NCBI GenBank assembly: GCA_947473305.1
Contig: CANJCB010000011.1
Coordinates: forward strand, 1 to 64,000
Source: Rhodospirillales bacterium
Lineage (GTDB): Bacteria > Pseudomonadota > Alphaproteobacteria > ATCC43930 > CGMCC-115725
Length of the DNA stretch: 64,000 nucleotides
Reading direction: 5' to 3'
Shown here: positions 8,104 to 16,123 of the stretch, piece after piece
Numbering within the stretch: the first letter of the stretch is position 1
Layout: every line of letters begins with the position of its first letter
Made by a program: the position numbers and the translations under genes
Notes under the pieces: model-generated
Seen by the model: the letters and a program-made list of their open reading frames with translations, nothing else
Told to the model about the DNA's origin: nothing
The model's database searches: none

Positions 8104-8796
8104 TCATCCCGTCAAAGGGAAGCGCTGCAGGATGCGAAAATCCGCGCCGGGCGACGGTTCGTGGAAGAGCGTGACGCCGTCGATCGGGAGCGGATCGCGG
8201 CAATAAGGCTCGGCCAGCGGGACCAGGGCGGAGAGCGCCCGGTCGCGAATCCCCTCCTCCAGCGAATCCGTCAGCGTCATGTGGAAACGGAAAGTGTCGA
8301 AGACATATGGATAGCCCCAGCGCGTCAGATGCTCCTCCTGCCGGGGGGTGAGCGTCGCGCGCTTGCGCTTGGCGGTCTCGGCCTCCGAGGGCGGTGCCCG
8401 AAAGGCGTCAAACCGCTCGACGCAGGCATCGGCCAAGGCGTGAAGCTCCGATTCATGCGCCGAGGGGACCAAGGCGATGAAACACCCGACCGCCTTCACC
8501 CGCAGGGGTGCGATCCGGAACGCCGGTCGTCCGGCGGCGAAGGCGGACACCGCCTCGACCAGTTCCGATAGCGTCCGTCCCGGCGCCAGCGCGAAGGGAG
8601 GCTTCAGCGTGGCGTGAAAGCCGTAGCGGCGTGGAGATCCGGTGATCCCCTGAATTTCCTCGACCGTGAAACCCTGGATCCCAGGTGGCTCCAGGGAGGC
8701 GCCTGTCCAGGCGCTGCGCCCGAGCCAGGCGCTGCCGAAGCGGTCGAGAGGGGTGCCCTCCGCCGGGGCAAAATAGAGGCCGAAACGTTCCATCAT
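8104..8796 (-). CDS. phosphonate-operon 2H phosphoesterase (DUF1045)
   Basis: A 230-residue protein of the family repeatedly found in C-P lyase operons (DUF1045/TIGR03223-like). It opens with MMERFGLYFAPAEGTPLDRF and carries the two 2H-phosphoesterase tetrapeptides: HATLKPPF (about residue 60) and HMTLTDSL (about residue 174). In the 2H superfamily these two histidines act as acid and base on cyclic phosphate esters. PhnP, the usual cyclic phosphodiesterase of this pathway, is absent from the window, so this protein is a good candidate to open 5-phosphoribosyl 1,2-cyclic phosphate. It is divergent from phnC with about 140 bases between. Function is inferred from motif and context. Confidence 0.82.
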   Translation of the reverse strand: MMERFGLYFAPAEGTPLDRFGSAWLGRSAWTGASLEPPGIQGFTVEEIQGITGSPRRYGFHATLKPPFALAPGRTLSELVEAVSAFAAGRPAFRIAPLRVKAVGCFIALVPSAHESELHALADACVERFDAFRAPPSEAETAKRKRATLTPRQEEHLTRWGYPYVFDTFRFHMTLTDSLEEGIRDRALSALVPLAEPYCRDPLPIDGVTLFHEPSPGADFRILQRFPLTG

Positions 8797-8936
8797 GCGT
8801 CCAAGGTGCCGTTCGCCGAGGGATTGCGCAAGCGCCCGCGAGGGAGCGCAACATGATCGTCATGAAAGGGTAATCCCGGAGTCACGCCAGGGGTTTAGTG
8901 AGGGTCCAGTCCCCACTCGCAGAAAGCCCCAGCGCG

Positions 8937-9821
8937 ATGCCGCCAGCGATCCAAATCGCCCATCTCGACAAGACTTTCGCACCTCAGCGCGGCAAGCAGC
9001 CCCGCAAAGCCCTCAACGATCTGTCCCTCAATGTCGCTCCCGGCGAGATGGTGGCGCTCATCGGGCCTTCAGGGTCCGGGAAGTCGACCTTGCTGCGCCA
9101 TGTCTCCGGCCTCGTGACCGGCGACCGCTGCCAACGCGCCTGGGTTTCGGTCGGCGGCCAACCGATCCAACAGGGCGGCCGCCTCGTCAGGGGCGTGCGC
9201 GAGAGGCGCAGCCGTATCGGTTTCGTCTTCCAGCAATTCAATCTGGTCGGTCGCCTCTCCGTATTGGGCAATGTGCTCGCCGGAAGATTGGGGCAGGCCT
9301 CGACCTGGCGCGGGCTTCTCTCGCTTTGGACCGATCAGGAGAAGCGCGCCGCCATGGTGGCGCTCGCCCGGGTCGGGATTTCCGAGATCGCGGGACAGCG
9401 CGCTTCGACCCTTTCCGGCGGCCAGCAGCAGCGGGCGGCCATCGCCCGGACCCTGGTCCAGGGCGCACAGGTCATTCTCGCCGATGAGCCGATCGCCTCC
9501 CTCGATCCCGAATCCGCGCGCCGCGTCATGGAGATCCTGGCCCAGATCAACCGCGAGGACGGGGTCACGGTTCTTGTGACGCTCCATCAGGTCGATTACG
9601 CGACGCGCTATTGCCGGCGGGTCGTGGCGCTGCGCGAAGGCGCCATCGTCTTCGACGGCACGCCCGAGGAACTGACGCCCGCCCTGCTGCGGGACATCTA
9701 TGGCGCGGAACTCGATTTCGCGCTGCCGACCAGCACCCCGGTCCGCGAGGCGCCGCCCCGCGCCGCCGAACGGTCGCGGCAACCCGCCGAAGCCTTCCGG
9801 CTCGGCACCGTCAACGTCTGA
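8937..9821 (+). CDS. phnC: phosphonate ABC transporter ATP-binding protein
   Basis: A 294-residue ATPase of the PhnC family. Walker A is [14 protein letters not shown], the signature [16 protein letters not shown] and Walker [16 protein letters not shown], followed by the H-loop [15 protein letters not shown], a form typical of PhnC. The ATG at 8937 is used because conserved sequence begins at [12 protein letters not shown]; an in-frame GTG at 8898 preceded by GGGG is the alternative. First gene of phnC-phnD-phnE, which import phosphonates and possibly phosphate or phosphite. The C-terminal 25 residues (arginine/proline rich) extend beyond the usual end. Confidence 0.9.
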   Translation: MPPAIQIAHLDKTFAPQRGKQPRKALNDLSLNVAPGEMVALIGPSGSGKSTLLRHVSGLVTGDRCQRAWVSVGGQPIQQGGRLVRGVRERRSRIGFVFQQFNLVGRLSVLGNVLAGRLGQASTWRGLLSLWTDQEKRAAMVALARVGISEIAGQRASTLSGGQQQRAAIARTLVQGAQVILADEPIASLDPESARRVMEILAQINREDGVTVLVTLHQVDYATRYCRRVVALREGAIVFDGTPEELTPALLRDIYGAELDFALPTSTPVREAPPRAAERSRQPAEAFRLGTVNV

Positions 9822-9851
9822 CTTTCAAAACCCACCCAGAGGGGAATTACG

Positions 9852-10841
9852 ATGTTCCAGAAAGCATTGCTGGCCGGCGGCCTCGTCGCGCTGAGCGTGA
9901 CGGTCGCTAACGCGGCCGACGCCCCGAAGGAATTGACCTTCGGCGTGATCTCGACGGAAAGCTCCCAGGCGCTCCGCACCAAGTGGGAGCCTTTCATCGA
10001 AGACCTGCAGAAATCGATCGGCATGCCGATCAAGGCCGCTTATGCCACCGACTATGCCGGCATCATCGAAGGCATGCGCTTCGGCAAGGTCCAACTCGCT
10101 TGGTACGGCAACAAGTCGGCCATGGAAGCCGTTGACCGCGCCGATGGCCAGGTCTTCGTCCAGAGCACTTCCGCGGACGGCACGGCGGGCTATTACTCGG
10201 TGATCCTGGTCCATCGCGACAGCGAGATCAAAACGCTCGAGGACCTGCTGAAGAACGGCAAGAGCTACACCTTCGGCAATGGCGATCCGAATTCGACTTC
10301 GGGCTTCCTGGTTCCGAGCTATTACGTCTTCGCCAAGAACAACGTCGATCCCAAGACCGCCTTCAAGCGGATGGTGACGGCCAATCACGAAACCAACATC
10401 CTGGCGGTCGCCAACAAGCAGCTCGACGCCGCCACGAACAACACGGAGCAGCTCTCCTTCACCGAGAAGAACGCCCCGGAGAAATTCAAGGAAGTCCGGA
10501 TCCTCTGGAAATCGCCGATCATCCCGAACGATCCGATCGTCTGGCGCAAGGACCTGCCGGATGACGTGAAGGCGAAGCTCAAGATCTTCTTCGCGAATTA
10601 CGGGGTCAAGGGCACGCCCGAGGAAGTGCATCATGCGAAGGAAGTCCTTAACGGCATGCGCTGGGGTCCTTTCAAGGAATCCTCCGACCGCCAGCTGATT
10701 CCGATCCGTCAGCTCGAACTCTTCCGCGACCGGACCAAGGTTGCCAACGACGAGAGCCTGGCGGCCGACGCGAAGAAGGCGAAACTCGCGGAGTTCGACG
10801 CGAAGCTCGCCGAACTCGACAAGCAGGCTCAGGGTTCGTGA
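9852..10841 (+). CDS. phnD: phosphonate ABC transporter periplasmic binding protein
   Basis: A 329-residue exported protein; signal peptide MFQKALLAGGLVALSVTVANA. Family marks of PhnD are GVISTESSQALRTKWEPFIEDLQKSIG near the N-terminus, YAGIIEGMRFGKVQLAWYGNKSA (the ligand-site region with the conserved Trp-Tyr-Gly) and GYYSVILVHRDSEIKTLEDL. It would deliver phosphonates to PhnE/PhnC from the periplasm. AGAGGGGAATTACG before the ATG is a good ribosome-binding site. A terminator-like hairpin follows directly, which would make this high-abundance binding protein more expressed than phnE. Confidence 0.92.
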   Translation: MFQKALLAGGLVALSVTVANAADAPKELTFGVISTESSQALRTKWEPFIEDLQKSIGMPIKAAYATDYAGIIEGMRFGKVQLAWYGNKSAMEAVDRADGQVFVQSTSADGTAGYYSVILVHRDSEIKTLEDLLKNGKSYTFGNGDPNSTSGFLVPSYYVFAKNNVDPKTAFKRMVTANHETNILAVANKQLDAATNNTEQLSFTEKNAPEKFKEVRILWKSPIIPNDPIVWRKDLPDDVKAKLKIFFANYGVKGTPEEVHHAKEVLNGMRWGPFKESSDRQLIPIRQLELFRDRTKVANDESLAADAKKAKLAEFDAKLAELDKQAQGS

Positions 10842-10852
10842 CCAAGGAACAG

Positions 10853-10881
10853 CCCTCCCCGGCTCACCGGGGAGGGTTTTT
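10853..10881 (+). terminator. intra-operon terminator/attenuator between phnD and phnE
   Basis: CCCTCCCCGG and CCGGGGAGGG form a perfect ten-pair stem with a short CTCA loop, followed by TTTTT. It has all features of an intrinsic terminator, 12 bases after the phnD stop and 20 bases before the phnE start. Partial termination or mRNA 3'-end stabilisation between the binding protein and the permease is a known pattern in binding-protein operons. Confidence 0.85.
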
Positions 10882-10901
10882 CCATCTTGCCGGATAGATC
10901 C

Positions 10902-11699
10902 ATGACCGCCGCCCAAGCAAGCCTGGAGCCGCCGCGCCGGGATCTCAGGACCTCCGTGGTGAAGCTCCTGAGTTGGGCCGCCATCTTCGGCGTGCTGGCC
11001 TGGGCCTGGGAAGGTGCCGAGATGCGCCCGCTCGAATTCCTGCGCGGCAGCGGCAATATGCTCACCTTTGCCAAGGACTTCTTCCCGCCCGATTTTCACG
11101 ACTGGAGGCTCTATCTCCAGGAAATGGTGATTACCGTGCAGATCGCCATCTGGGGCACCGCCCTCGCGGTGGTCCTGGCGATCCCGCTCGGGATCCTTTC
11201 CTCGTCCAACGTCGTGCCCTGGTGGGTCTATCAGCCGGTGCGCCGGGTCATGGACGCCTTACGCTCGATCAACGAGATGGTCTGGGCGCTGCTCTTCGTG
11301 ACGACGGTGGGCCTTGGCCCCTTCACGGGCGTGCTCGCCCTCTTCGTCCATACGACCGGCATCCTGGCGAAGCTCTTCTCCGAAGCCATCGAGGCCTGCG
11401 ATCCCGGACCCGTGGAGGGCATCCGCTCCACCGGGGCCAGCGCCCTGGGCGAGATCGTCTACGGCATCCTGCCCCAGGTGCTGCCGCTCTGGATTTCCTT
11501 CGCGCTCTACCGCTTCGAATCGAATATCCGCGCCGCGACTGTGGTCGGGATCGTCGGAGCCGGCGGGATCGGCGTCGTGCTCTGGGAAGTGATCCGGTCC
11601 TTCCACTACGCCCAGACGACGGCGGCGATGATCTTCATCATCCTGACCGTGACTGCCTTCGACGTGGCCTCGGCCCAGCTCCGCAAGGCCTTTATCTGA
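10902..11699 (+). CDS. phnE: phosphonate ABC transporter permease
   Basis: A 265-residue permease with about five to six membrane segments. The binding-protein-dependent permease motif (EAA loop) is seen as [33 protein letters not shown], and the PhnE-type [12 protein letters not shown] and [16 protein letters not shown] are clear. Start is the ATG at 10902; a TTG at 10887 in frame is less likely because it overlaps the terminator stem region. Only one permease gene is present, while many alphaproteobacteria have phnE1 and phnE2. Its end overlaps the convergent gntR gene by 8 bases. Confidence 0.9.
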   Translation: MTAAQASLEPPRRDLRTSVVKLLSWAAIFGVLAWAWEGAEMRPLEFLRGSGNMLTFAKDFFPPDFHDWRLYLQEMVITVQIAIWGTALAVVLAIPLGILSSSNVVPWWVYQPVRRVMDALRSINEMVWALLFVTTVGLGPFTGVLALFVHTTGILAKLFSEAIEACDPGPVEGIRSTGASALGEIVYGILPQVLPLWISFALYRFESNIRAATVVGIVGAGGIGVVLWEVIRSFHYAQTTAAMIFIILTVTAFDVASAQLRKAFI

Positions 11700-12426
11700 C
11701 AGCCGCGATCGTCGCCGCCGAGGTCATGAGCTTGGTCAGCACGGATTTCCTGTGCTGCTCGATCGCCCGCTTGGCGGCGGTTTCGTCGCGGGCCACCAGG
11801 GCGGCAATAATCGCTTCGTGCTCGGCCTTGGAATGATCGTTCAGGGTTTCGCGGAAATTGGCGATCAGTCGCGCCCGGCGGATATGACGGTTCAGGCTGG
11901 TCGCGAGATCCGTGAGCGTCCGGCTGTGAGCCGCCTCGATCAGGGCTGCGTGCACCTGGTCGTTGAGGTCGAAATAGCGGGTCGCCTGCCGCCGCTTATG
12001 CGCATCCGCCATGCGCTTGTGAAGTTTCACGAGTGCCGCGATCTCCGCATCGCTCGCACGGACGCAGGCCAGGCCCGCGGCCATCGCTTCGAGCGTCCCC
12101 AGCACGCGAAGCTTGTCCTCGGTATCCTCGATAGTGGGTTCGGTAATCACCGCGCCGCGATTGGGCAGCAGGATGAGCAACCCCTCGGCCTCGACGGTTT
12201 TCAGCGCTTCCCGCAGCGGCGTCCGGGACACGCCATAACGTTCGGTCAGAAGCTGTTCCGTCACCCGCTCGCCGGGCGCCCATTCGCCGGCGACGATTTC
12301 CTGCCGAAGACGGGCCACCACCTGCAAGGGCAAGGGATGGCGGACGATACGGCTTGGGACCTCCGCTGCGCCCCCGTCCACCACCTTCAATGACACAGCC
12401 CTGACGCTGCCCGCAGCCCTGCCCAT
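11692..12426 (-). CDS. GntR-family transcriptional regulator (FCD/FadR subfamily)
   Basis: A 244-residue regulator. The N-terminal winged helix is seen as [45 protein letters not shown], followed by an all-helical FCD ligand-binding domain with the metal-binding pattern ([39 protein letters not shown]). Start is the ATG at 12426 behind GGGGGAATTTGG; a TTG at 12462 is inside the inverted repeat described next. It is divergent from a 2-oxoglutarate oxygenase gene, whose control it probably exerts. FCD regulators bind small organic acids; the effector is unknown. Confidence 0.87.
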   Translation of the reverse strand: MGRAAGSVRAVSLKVVDGGAAEVPSRIVRHPLPLQVVARLRQEIVAGEWAPGERVTEQLLTERYGVSRTPLREALKTVEAEGLLILLPNRGAVITEPTIEDTEDKLRVLGTLEAMAAGLACVRASDAEIAALVKLHKRMADAHKRRQATRYFDLNDQVHAALIEAAHSRTLTDLATSLNRHIRRARLIANFRETLNDHSKAEHEAIIAALVARDETAAKRAIEQHRKSVLTKLMTSAATIAAVR

Positions 12427-12445
12427 CGTCCAAATTCCCCCGGTT

Positions 12446-12469
12446 CGGTAGATTACATACAATCTACCG
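12446..12469. promoter_or_regulatory. perfect 9-bp inverted repeat, likely operator of the GntR regulator
   Basis: Arms CGGTAGATT and AATCTACCG are exact reverse complements around a 6-base spacer. The repeat lies 20 bases upstream of the regulator's ATG and about 56 bases upstream of the -35 of the divergent oxygenase gene. Position and symmetry fit an autoregulatory operator that may also act on the oxygenase promoter. Confidence 0.6.
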
Positions 12470-12524
12470 TAGCTTTTTCCTTACGACCAGCCCCTTTGAC
12501 ACTGGGAAGTGACATTTCACGCGA

Positions 12525-12552
12525 TTGACATGGGGCCGTCCATCCCTAGACT
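12525..12552 (+). promoter_or_regulatory. sigma-70-type promoter of the 2OG oxygenase gene
   Basis: TTGACA at 12525-12530 and TAGACT at 12547-12552 are separated by 16 bases. The -35 is a perfect match, the -10 matches four of six. The ATG of the oxygenase gene is 30 bases further on, behind CTGGAGATTAAAG. Confidence 0.5.
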
Positions 12553-12582
12553 CCGTCTAAATTCAGTTCCTGGAGATTAAAG

Positions 12583-13560
12583 ATGGCACTCCCTCCTTCA
12601 CGGCGGTTGGATTTCGCGGAAGTTCCGGTGATCGACCTCGGCCCCTTGCTGAAAGACGGGCCGGTAAAAGCCAAGTCGACGGTCGACGCGATCGCCAAGG
12701 CGTGTACCGAAGTCGGCTTCATGCAGGTGGTGAATCATGGCGTTTCCGATGCCGCCATCGAGCGGGTCATCGCTGAATCCGCACCCTTCTTCGCCCTGCC
12801 GCTGGAAGAGCGGAACGAGATCGCGATCTCGAACTCGCCGCAGTTCCGAGGCTATCTCCCGCTCAAGTACAAGGGCGAGCAGACCTCGGGCGAGATCCAC
12901 CAGGAAGCCTTCATCATGTTCCATGACAAGCCCGAAAGCGCTTGCCCCATGGACGGACCGAACCTGTGGCCTTCGAGCCGGCCCGGCTTCCGCAAGGCCT
13001 TCGAGGATTATTTCCCCCTGACCGAGAAGCTCGGCATGTCGATGCTGCCCGCTTTCGCGCTGGCCATGGGCAAGGCCCCGGACTTCTTCACCGAGATGTT
13101 CCGCGACCCGATGATGATGCTGAAGGTCAATCACTACCCGCCCCAGGCCGTGGTCGAGCACGACAAGGAGATCGGGGTCACCGCCCATTCCGATTCAGGG
13201 GCCTTCACGATTCTCTGGCAGGACGATGTGGGCGGGCTCGAGATCATGAACAAGAGCGGCGAATGGGTCGGCGTCCCCCCGATCAAGGGCGCCTATGTGA
13301 TCAATCTCGGCAATATGATGCAGATCTGGTCGAATGGCCGCTTCTCGTCGACGCCGCATCGGGTGATCAACCGCTCCGGCCTCGACCGCTATTCGGTCCC
13401 GACCTTCGTGAACCCGAACTACTACACGATGATCGAGCCGCTGGTCGGCACCCCCGCCCCGGATTTCGTGCCCTATATGAGCGGCGACGAGCAGTTCGAC
13501 CTTTATTGGCGGATCTATCCGCAGAAGACGAAGCGGGTCCGGGAACCGGCGACGGTTTAA
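12583..13560 (+). CDS. 2-oxoglutarate/Fe(II) oxygenase, isopenicillin-N-synthase-like
   Basis: A 325-residue enzyme with an N-terminal DIOX_N part (VPVIDLGPLL, then VGFMQVVNHGVSDAAIE) and a C-terminal double-stranded beta-helix. Iron ligands are readable: His202 and Asp204 in VTAHSDSGAFTI, and His259 in SSTPHRVIN; the RYS motif that binds the 2OG carboxylate is Arg269-Tyr270-Ser271. All residues for catalysis are present. Plant and bacterial relatives hydroxylate or desaturate diverse small molecules. It is single on this strand, divergent from a GntR regulator, and converges on the PhnZ-like gene. A role in oxidising a phosphonate before the HD oxygenase is an inference from position only. 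Confidence 0.85.
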   Translation: MALPPSRRLDFAEVPVIDLGPLLKDGPVKAKSTVDAIAKACTEVGFMQVVNHGVSDAAIERVIAESAPFFALPLEERNEIAISNSPQFRGYLPLKYKGEQTSGEIHQEAFIMFHDKPESACPMDGPNLWPSSRPGFRKAFEDYFPLTEKLGMSMLPAFALAMGKAPDFFTEMFRDPMMMLKVNHYPPQAVVEHDKEIGVTAHSDSGAFTILWQDDVGGLEIMNKSGEWVGVPPIKGAYVINLGNMMQIWSNGRFSSTPHRVINRSGLDRYSVPTFVNPNYYTMIEPLVGTPAPDFVPYMSGDEQFDLYWRIYPQKTKRVREPATV

Positions 13561-13584
13561 GCCTCCCGCCCCTTCTCGCTAGAG

Positions 13585-13720
13585 CCCTCTCCGTCCCTTG
13601 GGGGAGAGGGTTGGGTGAGGTGGCCCTGCCACCGGCGAGATGCTCCGGCGCCTCAGCGCCCTCGCCCCACCTCATCCTAAATCCTTCTCCCCCCAGGGGG
13701 CTGAGAAGGACTTTGCACCG
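13585..13720. repeat. dispersed intergenic repeat with inverted halves
   Basis: CCCTCTCCGTCCCTTGGGGG followed by AGAGGGTTGGGTGAGG on the left is mirrored by CCTCATCCTAAATCC and TTCTCCCCCCAGGGGGC on the right. This is a well-known type of repeat in alphaproteobacterial genomes. The right half runs into the 3' end of the PhnZ-like gene, so that gene's last residues (KSFSAPWGEKDLG) and stop codon are encoded by repeat sequence. Confidence 0.65.
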
Positions 13721-14271
13721 GGGCCGGCCGCCCTCACCTCTTCCACATAGCGGCGGAAATGGGCGAAGGGCGGGGTCTTCAGATCGGGGACCTTCGCCTG
13801 GTCGTCCCAGCGGCGAAGCTTCGCCGCGTCCTCGGCATAGGGTTTGGCGATAAACGCCTCGGCTTCCGCCTCTGAGAAGGGGCCGCCCTGCAGTTCCAGG
13901 CTCCGCACCGAAACCGGAGACAGAAGCCCGAAATAATCCCTGTCGGTGGCGCAGAGATAGCGCTTGGCGTCCACATGAAGCCAGATCGGGTAGGCGACAT
14001 CCGGCCCCAGAACATCCATGAGCTGCTTGCCCCCGATCACCTCATGCTTGCTGTCGATGCCGCGCAGCGCCGGGGCGAGGCCCTCCTTATGCAAAAGGTG
14101 CCCGATGTCATGGAGCAGGCAGGCTGCGATGAGCGCCGGGCTCGATCCCGCCTGTTCGGCGAGATAGGCCGTCTGGATCGCATGTTCGCGATGGGAGATG
14201 CGCTCCCCGCCATATTGAACCTCGGCCTTGCGCTCGACCAGATCGAGCAGCGTATCGATATCCACAGCCAT
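13672..14271 (-). CDS. PhnZ-like HD-domain mixed-valent di-iron oxygenase
   Basis: A 199-residue HD-domain protein at the end of the C-P lyase operon. Start is the ATG at 14271 behind GGGGAGGG, 13 bases after phnM. Ligands known for PhnZ (which cleaves 1-hydroxy-2-aminoethylphosphonate to glycine and phosphate with O2) can be matched with a constant offset: the Tyr20..Glu23 lid pair in QYGGERISH, His30, His54-Asp55 and His58 in CLLHDIGHLLH, His76 in SKHEVIGG and His99 in PIWLHVDAKR. The same protein family is noted as 'phosphonate operon HDIG protein'. It is probably an oxygenase rather than a phosphohydrolase. The last 13 residues come from a repeat element. Substrate unknown. Confidence 0.85.
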   Translation of the reverse strand: MAVDIDTLLDLVERKAEVQYGGERISHREHAIQTAYLAEQAGSSPALIAACLLHDIGHLLHKEGLAPALRGIDSKHEVIGGKQLMDVLGPDVAYPIWLHVDAKRYLCATDRDYFGLLSPVSVRSLELQGGPFSEAEAEAFIAKPYAEDAAKLRRWDDQAKVPDLKTPPFAHFRRYVEEVRAAGPGAKSFSAPWGEKDLG

Positions 14272-14284
14272 GGAACCCTCCCCT

Positions 14285-15430
14285 TCAGATGACCCGGACG
14301 GCGTCCCGCCAGACCTGGCGGACCAGCGGCAGCCCATCGATCTTCCGCACCTGGGCAAGGTCGGCGCGCTGACCCACGGCGATCTCGCCGCGATCCGTGA
14401 TCCCCACCGCGCGGGCTGGCGTCTTGCTCGCCATGGCGATGCCCTCGGAGAGGGTGAAGCCCGCCCCCGACTCCCCGAGCAGGAAAGCCGCGTGGACGAG
14501 ACTGACCGGCATATAATCCGACGAGATGATATCTAGCATCCGGCGATCCGCGAGATCCCGGCTCGAAAGGTTCCCGGAATGGGACTTGCCCCGCACCACG
14601 TTGGGCGCGCCCATCAAGACCTGGAGCCCGGCACTGTGAGACGCTTCGGCCGCTTCGAAGGTGGTCGGGAATTCGGCGATCGCCATGCCCTCGGAAATCG
14701 CCTCGTTCACATGATCCAGGGTGGCGTCGTCGTGGCTTGCGAGGGTCAGCCCGCGATCCTTCGCCATCGCCACGATGGCCTTCCGATTGCGGCCGGCATA
14801 CTGCTCGTGGGCGGCCTGCTGCTTGACCGCGAATTTGCTGAACTCGTCGTCCGACCAAGCGTATTTCTTCTGGTAGTAATAGCGGTAGGATTCCAGCGTC
14901 GTGAACTGCCGCTGACCCGGCGTGTGATCCATCAGCGACGCCATGTCGAGCAGCGAATTGTCGAGGAAAGTCTCGAAGAGCTCGGCGCAATTTTCATAGC
15001 TGACTTCGCAGCGCAGATGGAGCCGATGGCAGATGCGGAGGGTGTCCTGCTTCTGGGCCGCTTCAATGGTGCCGACCATCTCTCGGAGGAGTTCGAGCCG
15101 ATCCCCGCCCGCCGCCGTCTGCCCCACCGTCACCGCGTCATAAACCGTGGTGATGCCCGCTGCCGCGACCTGGGCGTCATGGGCGACTACCGCCGCCAGG
15201 CCCGGCCAGCGCACGCCGGGACGCGGCACGAAATGCTTTTCGAGATTGTCGGTATGGAGTTCGACGAGACCGGGGATCAGGTAATCCCCGTCGAGATCGA
15301 CGGCGTCCGAAGCCCGGCTCGCGCCCTCGGCGATCTCGACGATCACCCCGTCCTTGATGCGGAGCGTGCCCTCGATCACCGCATCGGCGGTGACGATGCG
15401 GGCGTTGGTGATGATGGTTTCCTGTCTCAT
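14285..15430 (-). CDS. phnM: alpha-D-ribose 1-methylphosphonate 5-triphosphate diphosphatase
   Basis: A 381-residue amidohydrolase-fold enzyme. It releases pyrophosphate from ribose 1-alkylphosphonate 5-triphosphate, giving the PhnJ substrate. Family marks: DGDYLIPGLVELHTDNLEKHFVPRPGV (metal ligands His, His and the PhnM-specific TDNLEKH), CHRLHLRCEV, ASHDDATLDHV, and late IISSDYMPVSLV with the catalytic Asp. Length fits the family (about 380). Its start overlaps phnL's end by four bases (ATGA). Confidence 0.93.
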   Translation of the reverse strand: MRQETIITNARIVTADAVIEGTLRIKDGVIVEIAEGASRASDAVDLDGDYLIPGLVELHTDNLEKHFVPRPGVRWPGLAAVVAHDAQVAAAGITTVYDAVTVGQTAAGGDRLELLREMVGTIEAAQKQDTLRICHRLHLRCEVSYENCAELFETFLDNSLLDMASLMDHTPGQRQFTTLESYRYYYQKKYAWSDDEFSKFAVKQQAAHEQYAGRNRKAIVAMAKDRGLTLASHDDATLDHVNEAISEGMAIAEFPTTFEAAEASHSAGLQVLMGAPNVVRGKSHSGNLSSRDLADRRMLDIISSDYMPVSLVHAAFLLGESGAGFTLSEGIAMASKTPARAVGITDRGEIAVGQRADLAQVRKIDGLPLVRQVWRDAVRVI

Positions 15431-16122
15431 GCGGTCTCCGCTGTCTGCATCGGATAGAGCCGGGTCGCCAGCGCCTCGCGCACCTCCCGGTCGTGGAATA
15501 TGCCGAGGATCGCGGCGCCGCGTTTGCGCGCCTCCTCGATGAGGCCTTGGACCGCGCTGCGGTTCGTCGCGTCGAGCGAAGCCGTGGGCTCGTCAAGCAA
15601 TAATACCGGATAGGGCGCCGCAAAGCCTCGCGCGATATTGACCCGCTGCTGCTCGCCACCGGAGAAGGTCGCGGGCGCGAGCTTCCAGAGCCGCTCCGGG
15701 ATGTTCAGCCGCTGGAGCAGATCCGCCGCCCGCTGCCGCGCGGTCTCGATATCGGTGCCGAGCGCGCGCAGCGGTTCCGCCACTACATCCAACGCCGACA
15801 CACGAGGCACGGCACGAAGGAATTGGCTCACATAGCCGAGTGTCTTGCGCCGGACCTCCAGCACCAGCCGGGGCGGCGCACCGACCATATCCACGATCTG
15901 CGCGTCATGGCGGATCAGAACGTGGCCCGCCTGCGGCATGTAATTGGCGTAGATTGCTCGCATCAAGGTCGATTTTCCAACGCCGGAAGGTCCGTCGAGG
16001 GCGACGCATTCGCCGGCCTCGATAGCGAAATTCACGTTGTTCAAAACCTCGAAACGGGTGCCGCCCTGGTTATGAAGCGTGAAGCCTTTTTCGAGATCGA
16101 TGATGCGCAGAAGCTCGGTCAT
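15427..16122 (-). CDS. phnL: C-P lyase accessory ABC-type ATPase PhnL
   Basis: A 231-residue ABC-type ATPase. Walker A is GPSGVGKSTLMRAIYANY with PhnL-typical 'ANYMPQAG', signature FSGGEQQRVNIARGFA and Walker B VLLLDEPTASLD. PhnL is required for methylphosphonate use and works with the PhnGHI nucleosidase step rather than in membrane transport. No permease partner is encoded. One base separates it from phnK. Confidence 0.93.
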   Translation of the reverse strand: MTELLRIIDLEKGFTLHNQGGTRFEVLNNVNFAIEAGECVALDGPSGVGKSTLMRAIYANYMPQAGHVLIRHDAQIVDMVGAPPRLVLEVRRKTLGYVSQFLRAVPRVSALDVVAEPLRALGTDIETARQRAADLLQRLNIPERLWKLAPATFSGGEQQRVNIARGFAAPYPVLLLDEPTASLDATNRSAVQGLIEEARKRGAAILGIFHDREVREALATRLYPMQTAETA

Positions 16123-16123
16123 G

